From: Sphingopyxis sp. BSN-002
Lineage (GTDB): Bacteria; Pseudomonadota; Alphaproteobacteria; Sphingomonadales; Sphingomonadaceae
Length of the DNA stretch: 64,000 nucleotides
Direction: 5' to 3'
Assembly: GCF_022024275.1 (NCBI RefSeq)
Contig: NZ_CP091804.1
Span: 1,054,001-1,118,000 of the forward strand
Made by a program: the position numbers and the translations under genes. Positions 41,664 through 50,056 of the stretch are shown here, piece after piece. Each line of letters begins with the position of its first letter. The stretch's first letter is position 1. Below the pieces are notes generated by a model. It had not been told where the DNA came from, searched no databases, and was given only the letters and a program-made list of their open reading frames with translations.

Positions 41664-44114
41664 TCAGAAGTCGAACCCGAACGTCACACCATAAGTCCGC
41701 GGCGGGTTCGGGAAACGTACCACGACGTTCGCGTTACTGGCGACCGCCGACCAGTAATAGCTGTTGAACAGGTTCTTCGCCCACAGCGACACCGACCAGC
41801 CGCTCTCGCTCTTGACACCCAGGCTGGCGTTGACGGTGCCATAGGCCTTGACCTTATAGAGATCGAGATCTTCGAAGATCGTGTTCGACTTGCTCTGGTA
41901 CCGCGCACTCACCGCGCCGGTCAGGCTGAGGCTGTCCGACACCGGCGTGTCGTATGCAAGCGTCAGGCTGCCCTGGAATTCGGGGCTGTAGATGAATTCC
42001 GCGCCGTCGAAATTCTGCGGCTGGCCCGCGGCATTGGTACCGTTGTAATCGTCGATCCGCGTCTTCAGCCACAGCGCGTTCGCCGACAGGCTCAGCCCCG
42101 TTGCCGGACGCACCGTCAGCTCGCCCTCGACGCCATAGGCCTTCGACTTCGGCACATTGTCGAGGCGCGACAGCGCGGTGTAGATCGGATCGGCGAAATA
42201 GGTGCTGATCTGCTTGTCGGCGTAATCGTAGTAGAAGGCCGACAGGTTCGCCTGCACCGCGCGGTCGGCGAGCGTCGCCTTGATCCCGACCTCATAGGCG
42301 GTCAGCTTTTCCTGCGTCACCGGCGCATTCTGTCGCGCGAGGTTCGCCGCGTTGATCGGGGTCGTTCCCGATTTATAGCCGCGCGACACCGAGGTGTAGA
42401 GCAAGGTGTCGCTGTTCGGCGCCCAGTTGAGCGCGACGCGCCACGCGACATTATTCTCGTCGAGCACCGAGCGCACCTCGCCGAAGGTGCCGGTCGCGGG
42501 ATCGAAGGTGTTGCACTGCCCCTGCGCGATCGGCGCGGCGAGCACGCCATAGGTCTGGAGATACAGCGCACGGTTCACGACATTGACGTTCGGCAGCATG
42601 TTGCCGTTGAAGTCGCGCGAGCAGCCATTGTAGTGCTGCTTGTCTTCGGTGTAGCGCACCCCCGCGGTCAGCTTGAACTGGTCGCTGAGCTCCCAGTCGG
42701 CGTTCGCAAAGATGCTCCATGTCTTCGTCCGGATGCGCCCGAAATCCTCATAGGTCCGGAACGCTTGCTGCAACTGGGCGAGCGTATAGCCGCCCGAGTT
42801 GAAAATCGGGCTCGCGAGCAGCGGCGCGCCTGCGGCGCGGATCAACCCGACATTGGCGTTCTGGCCCAGCATCGTGCGGTTCGAGTCGATGATCCGGTCG
42901 TTGGCGTAATAGGCACCCACGAGCCATGTCGCGGGACCACTCTCGCCCTCGATATGGACATCCTGCGCAAAGCTCTTGATCCGCCCGACCGTGTTCTGAA
43001 GCAGGATTTCATAGGGGGCGCCGCTCCAGTCGGAGAGCGCGTTGCGCTTGAAGTCATTGTAGCTGGTGAGCGAGACGAGCTTCATCGTGTCGCCCAGATC
43101 CTGATCCCAGCGTAGCTTCAGCCCCCAGAAGCGATTGTCCTCAGCGAGCGGGCCGTCGAGCCCAAGGCCGGTACCGATGTCGGCCGAGCGCTGAGCATAG
43201 GGCGCCCAGTCGGCCTGCGTCGCCTTGGTCGGGAAATTATTGGCGATGTAGGCGGCAAGGCCCGGCGCGTTGAAGAAGCGCGAGTTGCTCGTGCCCGTCG
43301 TCGGGTTCGTTGCGGGGGTGAAACCGATGCCCTGCCCGACCCCCGTGTCGGACTTGTTCTGCCACCACGTCACCGACAGGTCGAAATGCGTGCCGTCGGC
43401 GGGGTCGATCGCGAGCGAACCACGGATGCCGAGCTTGTCGACCTTGCCCTGCCGCTCGCCGCGGGTGTTGCTGACCTGCCAGCCCTTGTCGCTGTTCTCG
43501 CTGCGGAAGGCGAGGCGCGCCGCGACGCCCTCGCCGAGCGGTCCCGAGATGTGGCCGGCGAAATTATAGGTCTGATAATTGCCGAGATCGGCCTTGATGC
43601 TGCCTTCGAAACTGTCGGTCGGCTTGCCGGTGATGAAGTTGATCAGACCCGCGGTGGTGTTGCGGCCATAGAGCGTGCCCTGCGGCCCTTTCAGCACCTC
43701 GACGCGCTCGAGGTCCATCACCGGACCGGTGTTCATGATCGGATAGGCGTAGGCGACTTCGTCCACGTAAGTGCCGACGGTCGAGGTCGACGACAGGTTG
43801 ATCGTGTTGAAGCCGATCCCGCGCAGCGTGTAGGTCGGAACCCCCTGATAGCTTTGCGAGACGGTGAAGCTCGGCGCGACCGCGGTCAGGTCGCGCACGT
43901 CGGTGACGCGCAGATTCTCCAGCATCTCGCCGTCGACCGCCTGGATCGCCATGCCGACGTCGTTGATCGATTCCGCGCGGCGCTGCGCGGTGACGATGAT
44001 CTCGCCCTCGGCCGAGGCCGTGTCGGCGCCGTCGGCGGCAGCCTCGGCAGCGAAAGCCGGAGCCGCAAGCGCAAGGCCGGTGCCCGCGAGCAGCAAGAAA
44101 CGCATTGCCTTCAT
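41664..44114 (-). CDS. TonB-dependent receptor (second)
   Basis: Outer-membrane receptor of 816 residues. Signal peptide ending APAFAAEA, TonB box region EIIVTAQRRAESINDV, plug motifs VDEVAYAYPI and VEVLKGPQGTLYGRNTTAG, and a C-terminal barrel ending YGVTFGFDF. I chose the ATG at 44114, seven bases after GGAGG; an ATG three bases upstream is also possible. It is divergent from a luxR gene, and the intergenic region carries the left copy of a 14-bp repeat. The substrate is unknown. Confidence 0.94.
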   Translation of the reverse strand: MKAMRFLLLAGTGLALAAPAFAAEAAADGADTASAEGEIIVTAQRRAESINDVGMAIQAVDGEMLENLRVTDVRDLTAVAPSFTVSQSYQGVPTYTLRGIGFNTINLSSTSTVGTYVDEVAYAYPIMNTGPVMDLERVEVLKGPQGTLYGRNTTAGLINFITGKPTDSFEGSIKADLGNYQTYNFAGHISGPLGEGVAARLAFRSENSDKGWQVSNTRGERQGKVDKLGIRGSLAIDPADGTHFDLSVTWWQNKSDTGVGQGIGFTPATNPTTGTSNSRFFNAPGLAAYIANNFPTKATQADWAPYAQRSADIGTGLGLDGPLAEDNRFWGLKLRWDQDLGDTMKLVSLTSYNDFKRNALSDWSGAPYEILLQNTVGRIKSFAQDVHIEGESGPATWLVGAYYANDRIIDSNRTMLGQNANVGLIRAAGAPLLASPIFNSGGYTLAQLQQAFRTYEDFGRIRTKTWSIFANADWELSDQFKLTAGVRYTEDKQHYNGCSRDFNGNMLPNVNVVNRALYLQTYGVLAAPIAQGQCNTFDPATGTFGEVRSVLDENNVAWRVALNWAPNSDTLLYTSVSRGYKSGTTPINAANLARQNAPVTQEKLTAYEVGIKATLADRAVQANLSAFYYDYADKQISTYFADPIYTALSRLDNVPKSKAYGVEGELTVRPATGLSLSANALWLKTRIDDYNGTNAAGQPQNFDGAEFIYSPEFQGSLTLAYDTPVSDSLSLTGAVSARYQSKSNTIFEDLDLYKVKAYGTVNASLGVKSESGWSVSLWAKNLFNSYYWSAVASNANVVVRFPNPPRTYGVTFGFDF

Positions 44115-44211
44115 CATATATCCTCCCTCAAACGGCTTGCCGCTGCGCTCGTCTTCGTGCGAACGTTGCTTGGCCGGACGATGCCAGAGGACAGAAAAGC
44201 GGCGGCGCCGA

Positions 44212-44225
44212 CAAGCTGGCACCTG
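44212..44225. promoter_or_regulatory. Left copy of the 14-bp repeat flanking the luxR gene
   Basis: CAAGCTGGCACCTG, 28 bp before the luxR GTG and 97 bp before the TonB receptor ATG. An exact inverted copy is at 45006-45019. Probably a binding site for the LuxR protein it flanks. Confidence 0.6.
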
Positions 44226-44253
44226 TGGCAGGATGGGGTGGAGGAAAGGTCGC

Positions 44254-45003
44254 GTGACGGATTATCGGACGCAATGCTGGGACGCGATGCCGGCCCTGAT
44301 CGCCGCGGTGCAAGCCGCAGGCGATGCGATCGACCTGCCCTTCATCGCGGCGCAGGCCGACCTTGGCGATCCCGAGCCGATGGGCGACCCGGACGGGCGA
44401 CCCTATGCCGAAACAAGCTTTCGCTGGGTCGATCCCGATCACGCCTATTGGCGCGACCGCAAGCTGGCGCTGCATATCGCCTTCCTGACCGCGGCGCGGC
44501 TCGTCGCCGAACCCTTCTTTTACAGCGACGGGCGCCTCCGCACCTGGCGCGCATCGCAACTGCTCGAAGCCGTCGATTGCACACAGGCGAAGAACACCCC
44601 CAATTTCGGCGAAGCGATCATCGCGCCGGTCCACCTGCCGCGCGGCCTTGTCGGCGCAGTCTTCTGGTGTTCGCGCGAACCGGTTGGGGTCGAGGCGCTG
44701 TTCGACAAGCATGCCGGCGATCTGCACAATCTCGCGCTCAAGCTCGTCGCGACGCATAACGAGGCGCGCGGCCGCCCGCGCAATGCCACCGTGCCGCAGA
44801 CGCTGACGCGACGCGAGGTCCAGTGCCTGCGCTGGGCTGCGGCCGGCAAGACCGATGGCGAAATAGGCATCATCCTGTCGCTGTCGGTGTCGACCGTGCG
44901 CTTCCATCTCCGCAACGCCGCGGCGAAACTCGGCGCGACCGGACGCGCGCAATCGATCCAGCTTGCCGCCGGCCTCGGCTTCGTCGGCGCCAGGGCGGCC
45001 TGA
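44254..45003 (+). CDS. LuxR family transcriptional regulator
   Basis: A 249-residue regulator. The C-terminal 70 residues are a LuxR helix-turn-helix (LTRREVQCLRWAAAGKTDGE then LSVSTVRFHLRNAAAKLGA). The N-terminal 170 residues resemble the autoinducer-binding fold in predicted strand/helix order, but the usual W-x3-Y and D-P residues are not clear, so the ligand may be a substrate rather than an acyl-homoserine lactone. No luxI is in the window. GTG start with GAGGAAAGG upstream. The flanking inverted repeats suggest it controls the divergent TonB gene and the downstream acyl-CoA dehydrogenase. Confidence 0.85.
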   Translation: MTDYRTQCWDAMPALIAAVQAAGDAIDLPFIAAQADLGDPEPMGDPDGRPYAETSFRWVDPDHAYWRDRKLALHIAFLTAARLVAEPFFYSDGRLRTWRASQLLEAVDCTQAKNTPNFGEAIIAPVHLPRGLVGAVFWCSREPVGVEALFDKHAGDLHNLALKLVATHNEARGRPRNATVPQTLTRREVQCLRWAAAGKTDGEIGIILSLSVSTVRFHLRNAAAKLGATGRAQSIQLAAGLGFVGARAA

Positions 45004-45005
45004 CG

Positions 45006-45019
45006 CAGGTGCCAGCTTG
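45006..45019. promoter_or_regulatory. Right copy of the 14-bp repeat flanking the luxR gene
   Basis: CAGGTGCCAGCTTG, the exact reverse complement of 44212-44225, starting two bases after the luxR stop and 33 bp before the acyl-CoA dehydrogenase ATG. Confidence 0.6.
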
Positions 45020-45052
45020 GCCGGGCCCATGCACCCCGCCGATAACAGGCGC

Positions 45053-46183
45053 ATGGACATGCTGAACGATCCCGCGCTCGAAGCCTTTCAGGGCGATGTG
45101 CGCGCCTTTCTGGAAACGCATCTCACGCACGAGCTGCGCAACGCCGCGGCGCGTGCGACCAGCGTCTTTATCGATCCCGCGATCACCCTGCCCTGGCAGC
45201 GCATATTGAACGCAAAAGGCTGGGCCGCGCCCGACTGGCCGAGCGAGTTCGGCGGCCCCGGTTGGGACGAGGTGCGGCGCTATATCTTCGCGGCCGAATG
45301 CGCCCGCGCCGGCGCGCCAGGACTTGCACCAATGGGGCTGAAGATGGTCGCACCGGTGATCATGCACTACGGCACGCCGGAGCAGCGCGCCCATTATCTG
45401 CCGCGCATCCTGTCGGGCGAGGATTATTGGTGCCAGGGTTTCTCGGAACCCGGCGCAGGGTCGGACCTCGCCGCGCTCCAGCTCCGCGCGACGCCCGACG
45501 GCGATGATTATGTGCTGAACGGCTCGAAAATCTGGACCACGCACGCGCATTTCGCGAACCGCATGTTCGCCCTGGTCCGTACGTCGAGCGACGGCAAGCC
45601 GCAGGCCGGGATCAGTTTCCTGCTGCTCGACATGGCCGCCTCCGGAATCACGGTCGAACCGATCCGGACTCTCGCGGGCGATCATGAATTCAACCAGGTC
45701 TTCTTCGACGACGTCCGCGTACCGCAGGCGAACCGTCTCGGGGCGGAGAATGAAGGCTGGTCTGTCGCCAAGCATCTGCTGACCTTCGAGCGCGGCGGCA
45801 AATATGCGCCCGGCCTCATTGCGCGGCTCGAACGGTTGCGCGCGCAACCGGTCGCCGATCCGGTGCTGCGCGCGCGGCTCGACCGCGAGGCCGTTACCTT
45901 GCGGGCGCTGCAGGCGCTCGAAGTCAAGGCGATGCGGGGCATCGGCGGCAGCGCGGCGCTCTACGCATCGGCGCTCAAGATACTTGGTACCGAGACGGCG
46001 CAGCGGATCGACACCCTCGCGTGCGATATCGAAGGCTATGCCGCCTGGGCCGAGGCCGACGGCCAGACGCCGGCCGACCTCGCCGTCGCGGTGCCGCGCT
46101 ATCTGAACGATCGGGCGGCGAGCATCTATGCGGGCTCGAACGAGATCCAGCGCGACCTGATCGCGCGGTTGCTGCTCGGCTAG
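45053..46183 (+). CDS. Acyl-CoA dehydrogenase (first of a convergent pair)
   Basis: FAD-dependent acyl-CoA dehydrogenase, 376 residues. The FAD/substrate segment is YWCQGFSEPGAGSDLAALQLRA, then NGSKIWTTHAHFANRMFALVRT; the C-terminus has YAGSNEIQRDLIARLLLG. It oxidises an acyl-CoA at C2-C3 and passes electrons to ETF. I chose the ATG at 45053; an ATG at 45029 is in frame. Its end overlaps the stop of the convergent second dehydrogenase by four bases. Such pairs can form heteromeric enzymes in sterol or terpenoid degradation. Confidence 0.9.
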   Translation: MDMLNDPALEAFQGDVRAFLETHLTHELRNAAARATSVFIDPAITLPWQRILNAKGWAAPDWPSEFGGPGWDEVRRYIFAAECARAGAPGLAPMGLKMVAPVIMHYGTPEQRAHYLPRILSGEDYWCQGFSEPGAGSDLAALQLRATPDGDDYVLNGSKIWTTHAHFANRMFALVRTSSDGKPQAGISFLLLDMAASGITVEPIRTLAGDHEFNQVFFDDVRVPQANRLGAENEGWSVAKHLLTFERGGKYAPGLIARLERLRAQPVADPVLRARLDREAVTLRALQALEVKAMRGIGGSAALYASALKILGTETAQRIDTLACDIEGYAAWAEADGQTPADLAVAVPRYLNDRAASIYAGSNEIQRDLIARLLLG

Positions 46184-47202
46184 GCGACCGCTTCGGCGAA
46201 GCGCGCCAGATGCCCCGCCCGGGGGCCCATCGCGGCCGCGATCGCCAGCGCGCGTTTGAAATGGGCGCCCACGCGCAATTCCTCGGTCAGCCCCATCGCG
46301 CCGTGAATCTGCACGGCGCCTTCGCCGACGATGCGCACCGCGTCGGCGGTTTCGAGGCATGCGGCACTGACCGCCTGTGCACGATCGGGCTGATTCCGGT
46401 CGACGGCGACGATCGCCGCTTCGGTCAGCGCGATCGCCTTCATCGCCGCAAGTTGCATATCGGCCACGCGGTGGCGTAACGCCTGAAACGTACCGATCGC
46501 CGTCCCGAACTGCCGGCGCTGACCCAGATAATCGATGCTGTCAGCAATCATCGCCCGCATCAGTCCCGCCGCCTCGGCACAGCGTCCGGCAAGGATCAGG
46601 TCGTTCGCTTGGCCGGCCAGCGAGCGCGCCTCGACGCCCGCCGCAAGCCGCGCGGCATCGTCCGGCATCAGCGTAAAGCCGAGATCGGCCACGGCGCTGC
46701 CGTCGTGCATCAGCCGATGGCGCTGGTCCACCTTGCCGCCGTCCGCGGCAATCAGCAGCAGTGCGTCGCTATCGGCAAGGAGGAACATATCCGCCTCGGC
46801 TGCGCCCGCCACCAGCGCCGCGATCCCGCGCACCGTTCCGTCCTGAACCGCCGGCATCGACGAGGCCGACGCCCTGCAGATCGTCGCGATGCGACGCGAT
46901 CCCGATGCAAGGTCGGCCAGCATCGCATCATCTGGTGCGACGCGGGCGAGCAATATCGTGGCCACCACGTGTGAAAGCCAGTCTGCGCCCGCCAGCGCCG
47001 GGCCAAGCTCGGACATGACGAGAGCGATCTCGATCGCTCCCCCGCCAAAGCCGCCGACCGCTTCGGGCAAGCCGAGCCCCGCCAGTCCGAGCGTATCCGC
47101 AAGATCGCTCCAGAGCGGCCTCTCCTTGTCGGCAAGAAAGCGCTGGACGCTGCCCAGCAGCAACTCCTGCTCCTCGCTCAGCGAAAGATCGAGCACGCTC
47201 AT
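46180..47202 (-). CDS. Acyl-CoA dehydrogenase-like protein (second of the pair)
   Basis: A 340-residue acyl-CoA dehydrogenase-family protein, shorter than usual. LSLSEEQELLLGSVQRFLADK is a typical start, YLGQRRQFGTAIGTFQALRHRVADMQL a typical C-domain segment, and VQIHGAMGLTEELRVGAHFKRAL the FAD-contacting end. The usual middle-domain flavin motif (x-T-E-P-x-x-G-S-D) is poor, so it may be a partner subunit rather than a full enzyme. The ATG at 47202 has GGGGAAG upstream. Confidence 0.85.
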   Translation of the reverse strand: MSVLDLSLSEEQELLLGSVQRFLADKERPLWSDLADTLGLAGLGLPEAVGGFGGGAIEIALVMSELGPALAGADWLSHVVATILLARVAPDDAMLADLASGSRRIATICRASASSMPAVQDGTVRGIAALVAGAAEADMFLLADSDALLLIAADGGKVDQRHRLMHDGSAVADLGFTLMPDDAARLAAGVEARSLAGQANDLILAGRCAEAAGLMRAMIADSIDYLGQRRQFGTAIGTFQALRHRVADMQLAAMKAIALTEAAIVAVDRNQPDRAQAVSAACLETADAVRIVGEGAVQIHGAMGLTEELRVGAHFKRALAIAAAMGPRAGHLARFAEAVA

Positions 47203-47404
47203 ATTCCACTTCCCCGTATCGAACCGGCGCAAGGGCATTCCCGATTTCAGAAGCCCCTCGTTCCTCCCCGGCCTTGTTGTGACGGGACGGCCGGCGAGTC
47301 CAGCTATCGGGTGTGTCAGGCTGCCACGCTCGCCGCGCAGCGAACCGGAAAGACAGAGAGGGCTGGCGCTTGAATGCCAAAGCTGCCATAGGCCGTGTCA
47401 ACAG

Positions 47405-47416
47405 TTAGCATTCTAA
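47405..47416. promoter_or_regulatory. CTAAG palindrome, site 1
   Basis: TTAGCATTCTAA followed by G, 11 bp before the ATG of the HbpS/GlcG-like gene. Shares the WTAG-N-ATW-CTAAG pattern with sites at 48812, 52040 and 63531. Confidence 0.6.
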
Positions 47417-47427
47417 GGGATTCGGAA

Positions 47428-47859
47428 ATGACGCACAGCCGCACGATCAGGACACTCTCGGCCGACTGCGCACGCAAATTGACGGACGCTGCCGCTGTCG
47501 CAGCCGACCAGATGGGCGTGCCGATGTGCATTGCCGTCACCTGCACCGCAGGCAATCTGCTCCACTTTCTGCGCATGGACGGCGCTCCGCTGCTCAGCAG
47601 CGATATTGCGATCAACAAGGCCTACACCGCCGCGGGCTTCGGTATGGCGACGCATGTGTGGCACGAATTCATCAAGGACGATCCGCCGTTGCTGCACGGC
47701 ATCGTGCACACCGACCGGCTCGTGACCTTCGGCGGCGGCTATCCCGTGACCGAAGACGGCGCGGTAATCGGCGCGATCGGCATCAGCGGCGGCCACTATC
47801 ATCAGGACATGGAAGTCGCGACCAAGGCGCTCGGGGCGCTGGGGCTGCCCGCTAACTGA
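47428..47859 (+). CDS. GlcG/HbpS family protein
   Basis: A 143-residue protein of the GlcG/HbpS (haem-degrading, DUF336) family: CARKLTDAAAVAADQMGVPMCIAV at the start, INKAYTAAGFGM, TFGGGYPVTEDGAVIGAIGISGG near the end. HbpS binds haem or corrinoids; GlcG-type copies sit in many catabolic operons with unknown function. The ATG at 47428 has AAGGGA upstream and a CTAAG palindrome overlaps that region. Its end overlaps the convergent lyase gene by eight bases. Confidence 0.88.
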   Translation: MTHSRTIRTLSADCARKLTDAAAVAADQMGVPMCIAVTCTAGNLLHFLRMDGAPLLSSDIAINKAYTAAGFGMATHVWHEFIKDDPPLLHGIVHTDRLVTFGGGYPVTEDGAVIGAIGISGGHYHQDMEVATKALGALGLPAN

Positions 47860-48766
47860 GCGAGGGCGGAAAGGCTGGCGCCCTGCTGACCATCGCCGGC
47901 AAGGTCCGGTCCATCGCGCGACCGAGCCAGTCCGCGGCCTCGACCGTTTCCGGCAGGTCGAAGCCCGTCGCCACCCCGCCGCGTTCGAGCATGTAGACGA
48001 CATCTTCGGTCGCGACATTGCCCGCCGCGCCCGGCGCGAAGGGACAGCCACCGAGCCCGCCGAGCGAGGCATCGACGGTCGCTGCGCCCTCTCCCACCGC
48101 CGCCCAGACATTCGCAAGGCCACTGCCCCGCGTATTGTGGAAATGCACGCGAACCGGCAACCCGCCGACCGCTTCACGAACGCGGCCGACCATCTCGGAC
48201 ACCTGCGCCGGAACACCGACGCCGATCGTGTCGGCTAGCGCTATTTCCCGGGGGTTCGCGTCGGCCGCCCGCTTTGCCATCTCGATCACGCGCGCGAGCG
48301 CGACCTCTCCCTCGAACGGGCATCCGAATGCGGTCGCGATCGTGATCTGTCCGCCACGTCCCGCCTCGCTTGCCAATGCGACGATCTCCATCGCCGCCGC
48401 CAGCGATTCGGCGGAAGTCTGCCCCTGATTCCGCATGCCGAACGTGTCGCTGGTGACGCAGACCGCACCCAGTTCGCCGATCTGCCCCGTCGCCAGCGCG
48501 CGTTCGGCACCGCGACGATTGAGCACCAGACCGATATAGGTCACGTCGTCCCGTTCGGGCAGCATCGCGACCAGCTCTTCGGCGTCTGCGAGCTGCGGCA
48601 CCTTTCGGGGATTGACGAAACTCGTCACCTCGATACGCCGGGCACCATAGCCAATCGCACGGCGGATGAGTTCGGCCTTGTCGGCGGTCGGGACGATCGC
48701 CGCTTCATTCTGCAAGCCGTCACGCGGCCCGACTTCGACGATTTCCATCCGTAGATTTTTCAGCAT
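47852..48766 (-). CDS. Hydroxymethylglutaryl-CoA lyase-like enzyme
   Basis: A 304-residue TIM-barrel lyase of the HMG-CoA lyase family. It has VGPRDGLQNE (metal-binding and catalytic start), EVTSFVNPRKVPQLAD, VRVHFHNTRGSGLAN (metal histidines) and the signature GLGGCPFAPGAAGNVATEDVVYM with the catalytic cysteine. It cleaves HMG-CoA or a related 3-hydroxyacyl-CoA into acetyl-CoA plus a keto acid. It is divergent from a CaiB-type CoA-transferase with a CTAAG palindrome between, which points to an activation-then-cleavage pair. Confidence 0.9.
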   Translation of the reverse strand: MLKNLRMEIVEVGPRDGLQNEAAIVPTADKAELIRRAIGYGARRIEVTSFVNPRKVPQLADAEELVAMLPERDDVTYIGLVLNRRGAERALATGQIGELGAVCVTSDTFGMRNQGQTSAESLAAAMEIVALASEAGRGGQITIATAFGCPFEGEVALARVIEMAKRAADANPREIALADTIGVGVPAQVSEMVGRVREAVGGLPVRVHFHNTRGSGLANVWAAVGEGAATVDASLGGLGGCPFAPGAAGNVATEDVVYMLERGGVATGFDLPETVEAADWLGRAMDRTLPAMVSRAPAFPPSLS

Positions 48767-48800
48767 CTTGCGTTCCGGAGCATGTGAATCATTTAGCAGG

Positions 48801-48830
48801 TTGAAAATTACATAGCATTCTAAGTATAAG
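48801..48830 (+). promoter_or_regulatory. CTAAG palindrome, site 2, within a sigma70-like promoter
   Basis: TTGAAA (48801-48806) and TATAAG (48825-48830) are 18 bp apart; the operator-like ATAGCATTCTAA (48812-48823) lies between them. A protein bound here would block polymerase, so the regulator is probably a repressor of the CaiB gene and possibly the divergent lyase gene. Confidence 0.6.
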
Positions 48831-48885
48831 GAGCCAATGGGTAGCGTGGCCCGCTTCTATCAGGCCCGGCCCCGAAAGGAACGAC

Positions 48886-50052
48886 ATGACGGAAACGAAC
48901 AGCGGCGGGGGAGCGCTGGAGGGAATCAGGGTGGTCGAGATGGGGCAGCTGATCGCAGGCCCTTTCTGCGGTCAGCTGCTAGGCGACATGGGTGCCGAGA
49001 TCGTCAAGCTCGAACCGCCGGTGACCGGCGACCAGATGCGCAACTGGGGCCAGGGCGACAAGCCCAGCTGGTGGCGCGTCATTGCCCGCAACAAATATTC
49101 CGTCGCGGTCGACCTGCGCAGCGAGGAGGGGCAAGGTCTGGCACGCGATCTGATCGCAAAGGCCGACATACTGATCGAGAATTTCCGCCCCGGCACGCTC
49201 GAGAAATGGAACCTCGACCCCGCCGATCTTCGCCGGGCGAACCCCGGCCTGATCGTCGTGCGCGTGTCGGGCTATGGCCAGACCGGTCCCTATTCCGCGC
49301 GCGCCGGCTTCGGCGGCATCGGCGAGGCGATGGGTGGCTGGCGCGGCATCGTCGGCTACCCCGACCTGCCGCCTGCGCGCATGGGCGTCTCGATCGGCGA
49401 CACGCTCGCCGCCACCTACGGCTGCATGGGCGCGCTTGCCGCCCTTCACCACCGTAACAGGACCGGCAAAGGCCAGATCGTCGATTCCGCGCTCTACGAA
49501 GCGGTGCTTCAGGTGATGGAGTCGACCGTGTCCGACTATTCCGCCAGCGGCACGAAACGCCGGCGGACCGGGTCGACGCTGCCGGGGATTGCCCCGTCGA
49601 ACGTCTATCCCTGCAGCGACGGCGAATATCTGATCGGCGCCAATCAGGATGGCGTCTTTGCGCGTCTCGCTGCGGCAATGGGTCGGCCCGAACTCGCGAC
49701 CGACGAACGCTATGCGACGCACCGCGCCCGCGGCGCGCGGCAGGAAGAACTCGACGCGATGATCGGCGAATGGACGGCGACGCTGACGATCGAGCAGCTC
49801 GAAGAAAAGATGGTCGAAGCCGGCGTCCCTGCCGGGCGCGTGTTCGACGCCGGGGATATGCTGGCCGACCCTCATTTTGCCGCGCGCGAAGCGCTGGTGA
49901 CGGTGGAAGATGACGAGTTCGGCGAGATCACCATGCAGGGCGTGTTTCCGAAACTGTCGGGCACGCCTGGCAGTGTGCGCCGCCCCGCGCCGCTGACCGT
50001 GGGGCAGGACAGCGCCGAGGTGCTCGAGCGCTGGCTCGGACGGGGGAGCTGA
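48886..50052 (+). CDS. CaiB/BaiF family CoA-transferase
   Basis: A 388-residue family III CoA-transferase. LEGIRVVEMGQLIAGPFCGQLLGDMGAEIVKLE is the classic start and ADILIENFRPGTLEKWNLD the central motif; a conserved aspartate in VSIGDTLAA fits the catalytic position. It transfers CoA from a donor such as succinyl-CoA to a carboxylic acid. AAAGGA precedes the ATG. A GST gene follows five bases later, and an HMG-CoA-lyase-like gene is divergent. Confidence 0.92.
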   Translation: MTETNSGGGALEGIRVVEMGQLIAGPFCGQLLGDMGAEIVKLEPPVTGDQMRNWGQGDKPSWWRVIARNKYSVAVDLRSEEGQGLARDLIAKADILIENFRPGTLEKWNLDPADLRRANPGLIVVRVSGYGQTGPYSARAGFGGIGEAMGGWRGIVGYPDLPPARMGVSIGDTLAATYGCMGALAALHHRNRTGKGQIVDSALYEAVLQVMESTVSDYSASGTKRRRTGSTLPGIAPSNVYPCSDGEYLIGANQDGVFARLAAAMGRPELATDERYATHRARGARQEELDAMIGEWTATLTIEQLEEKMVEAGVPAGRVFDAGDMLADPHFAAREALVTVEDDEFGEITMQGVFPKLSGTPGSVRRPAPLTVGQDSAEVLERWLGRGS

Positions 50053-50056
50053 TGCC

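Noticed and set aside
44254..45003. Calling the LuxR protein a quorum-sensing receptor
   Set aside because: The conserved acyl-homoserine-lactone pocket residues are not clear and there is no luxI gene in the window, so I only call it LuxR family.
48837..49457. Plus-strand frame starting MGSVARFYQARP with AAGGAG upstream
   Set aside because: It overlaps the CaiB gene in another frame and has the composition of a shadow. The AAGGAG is attractive, but the CaiB start at 48886 has its own site.
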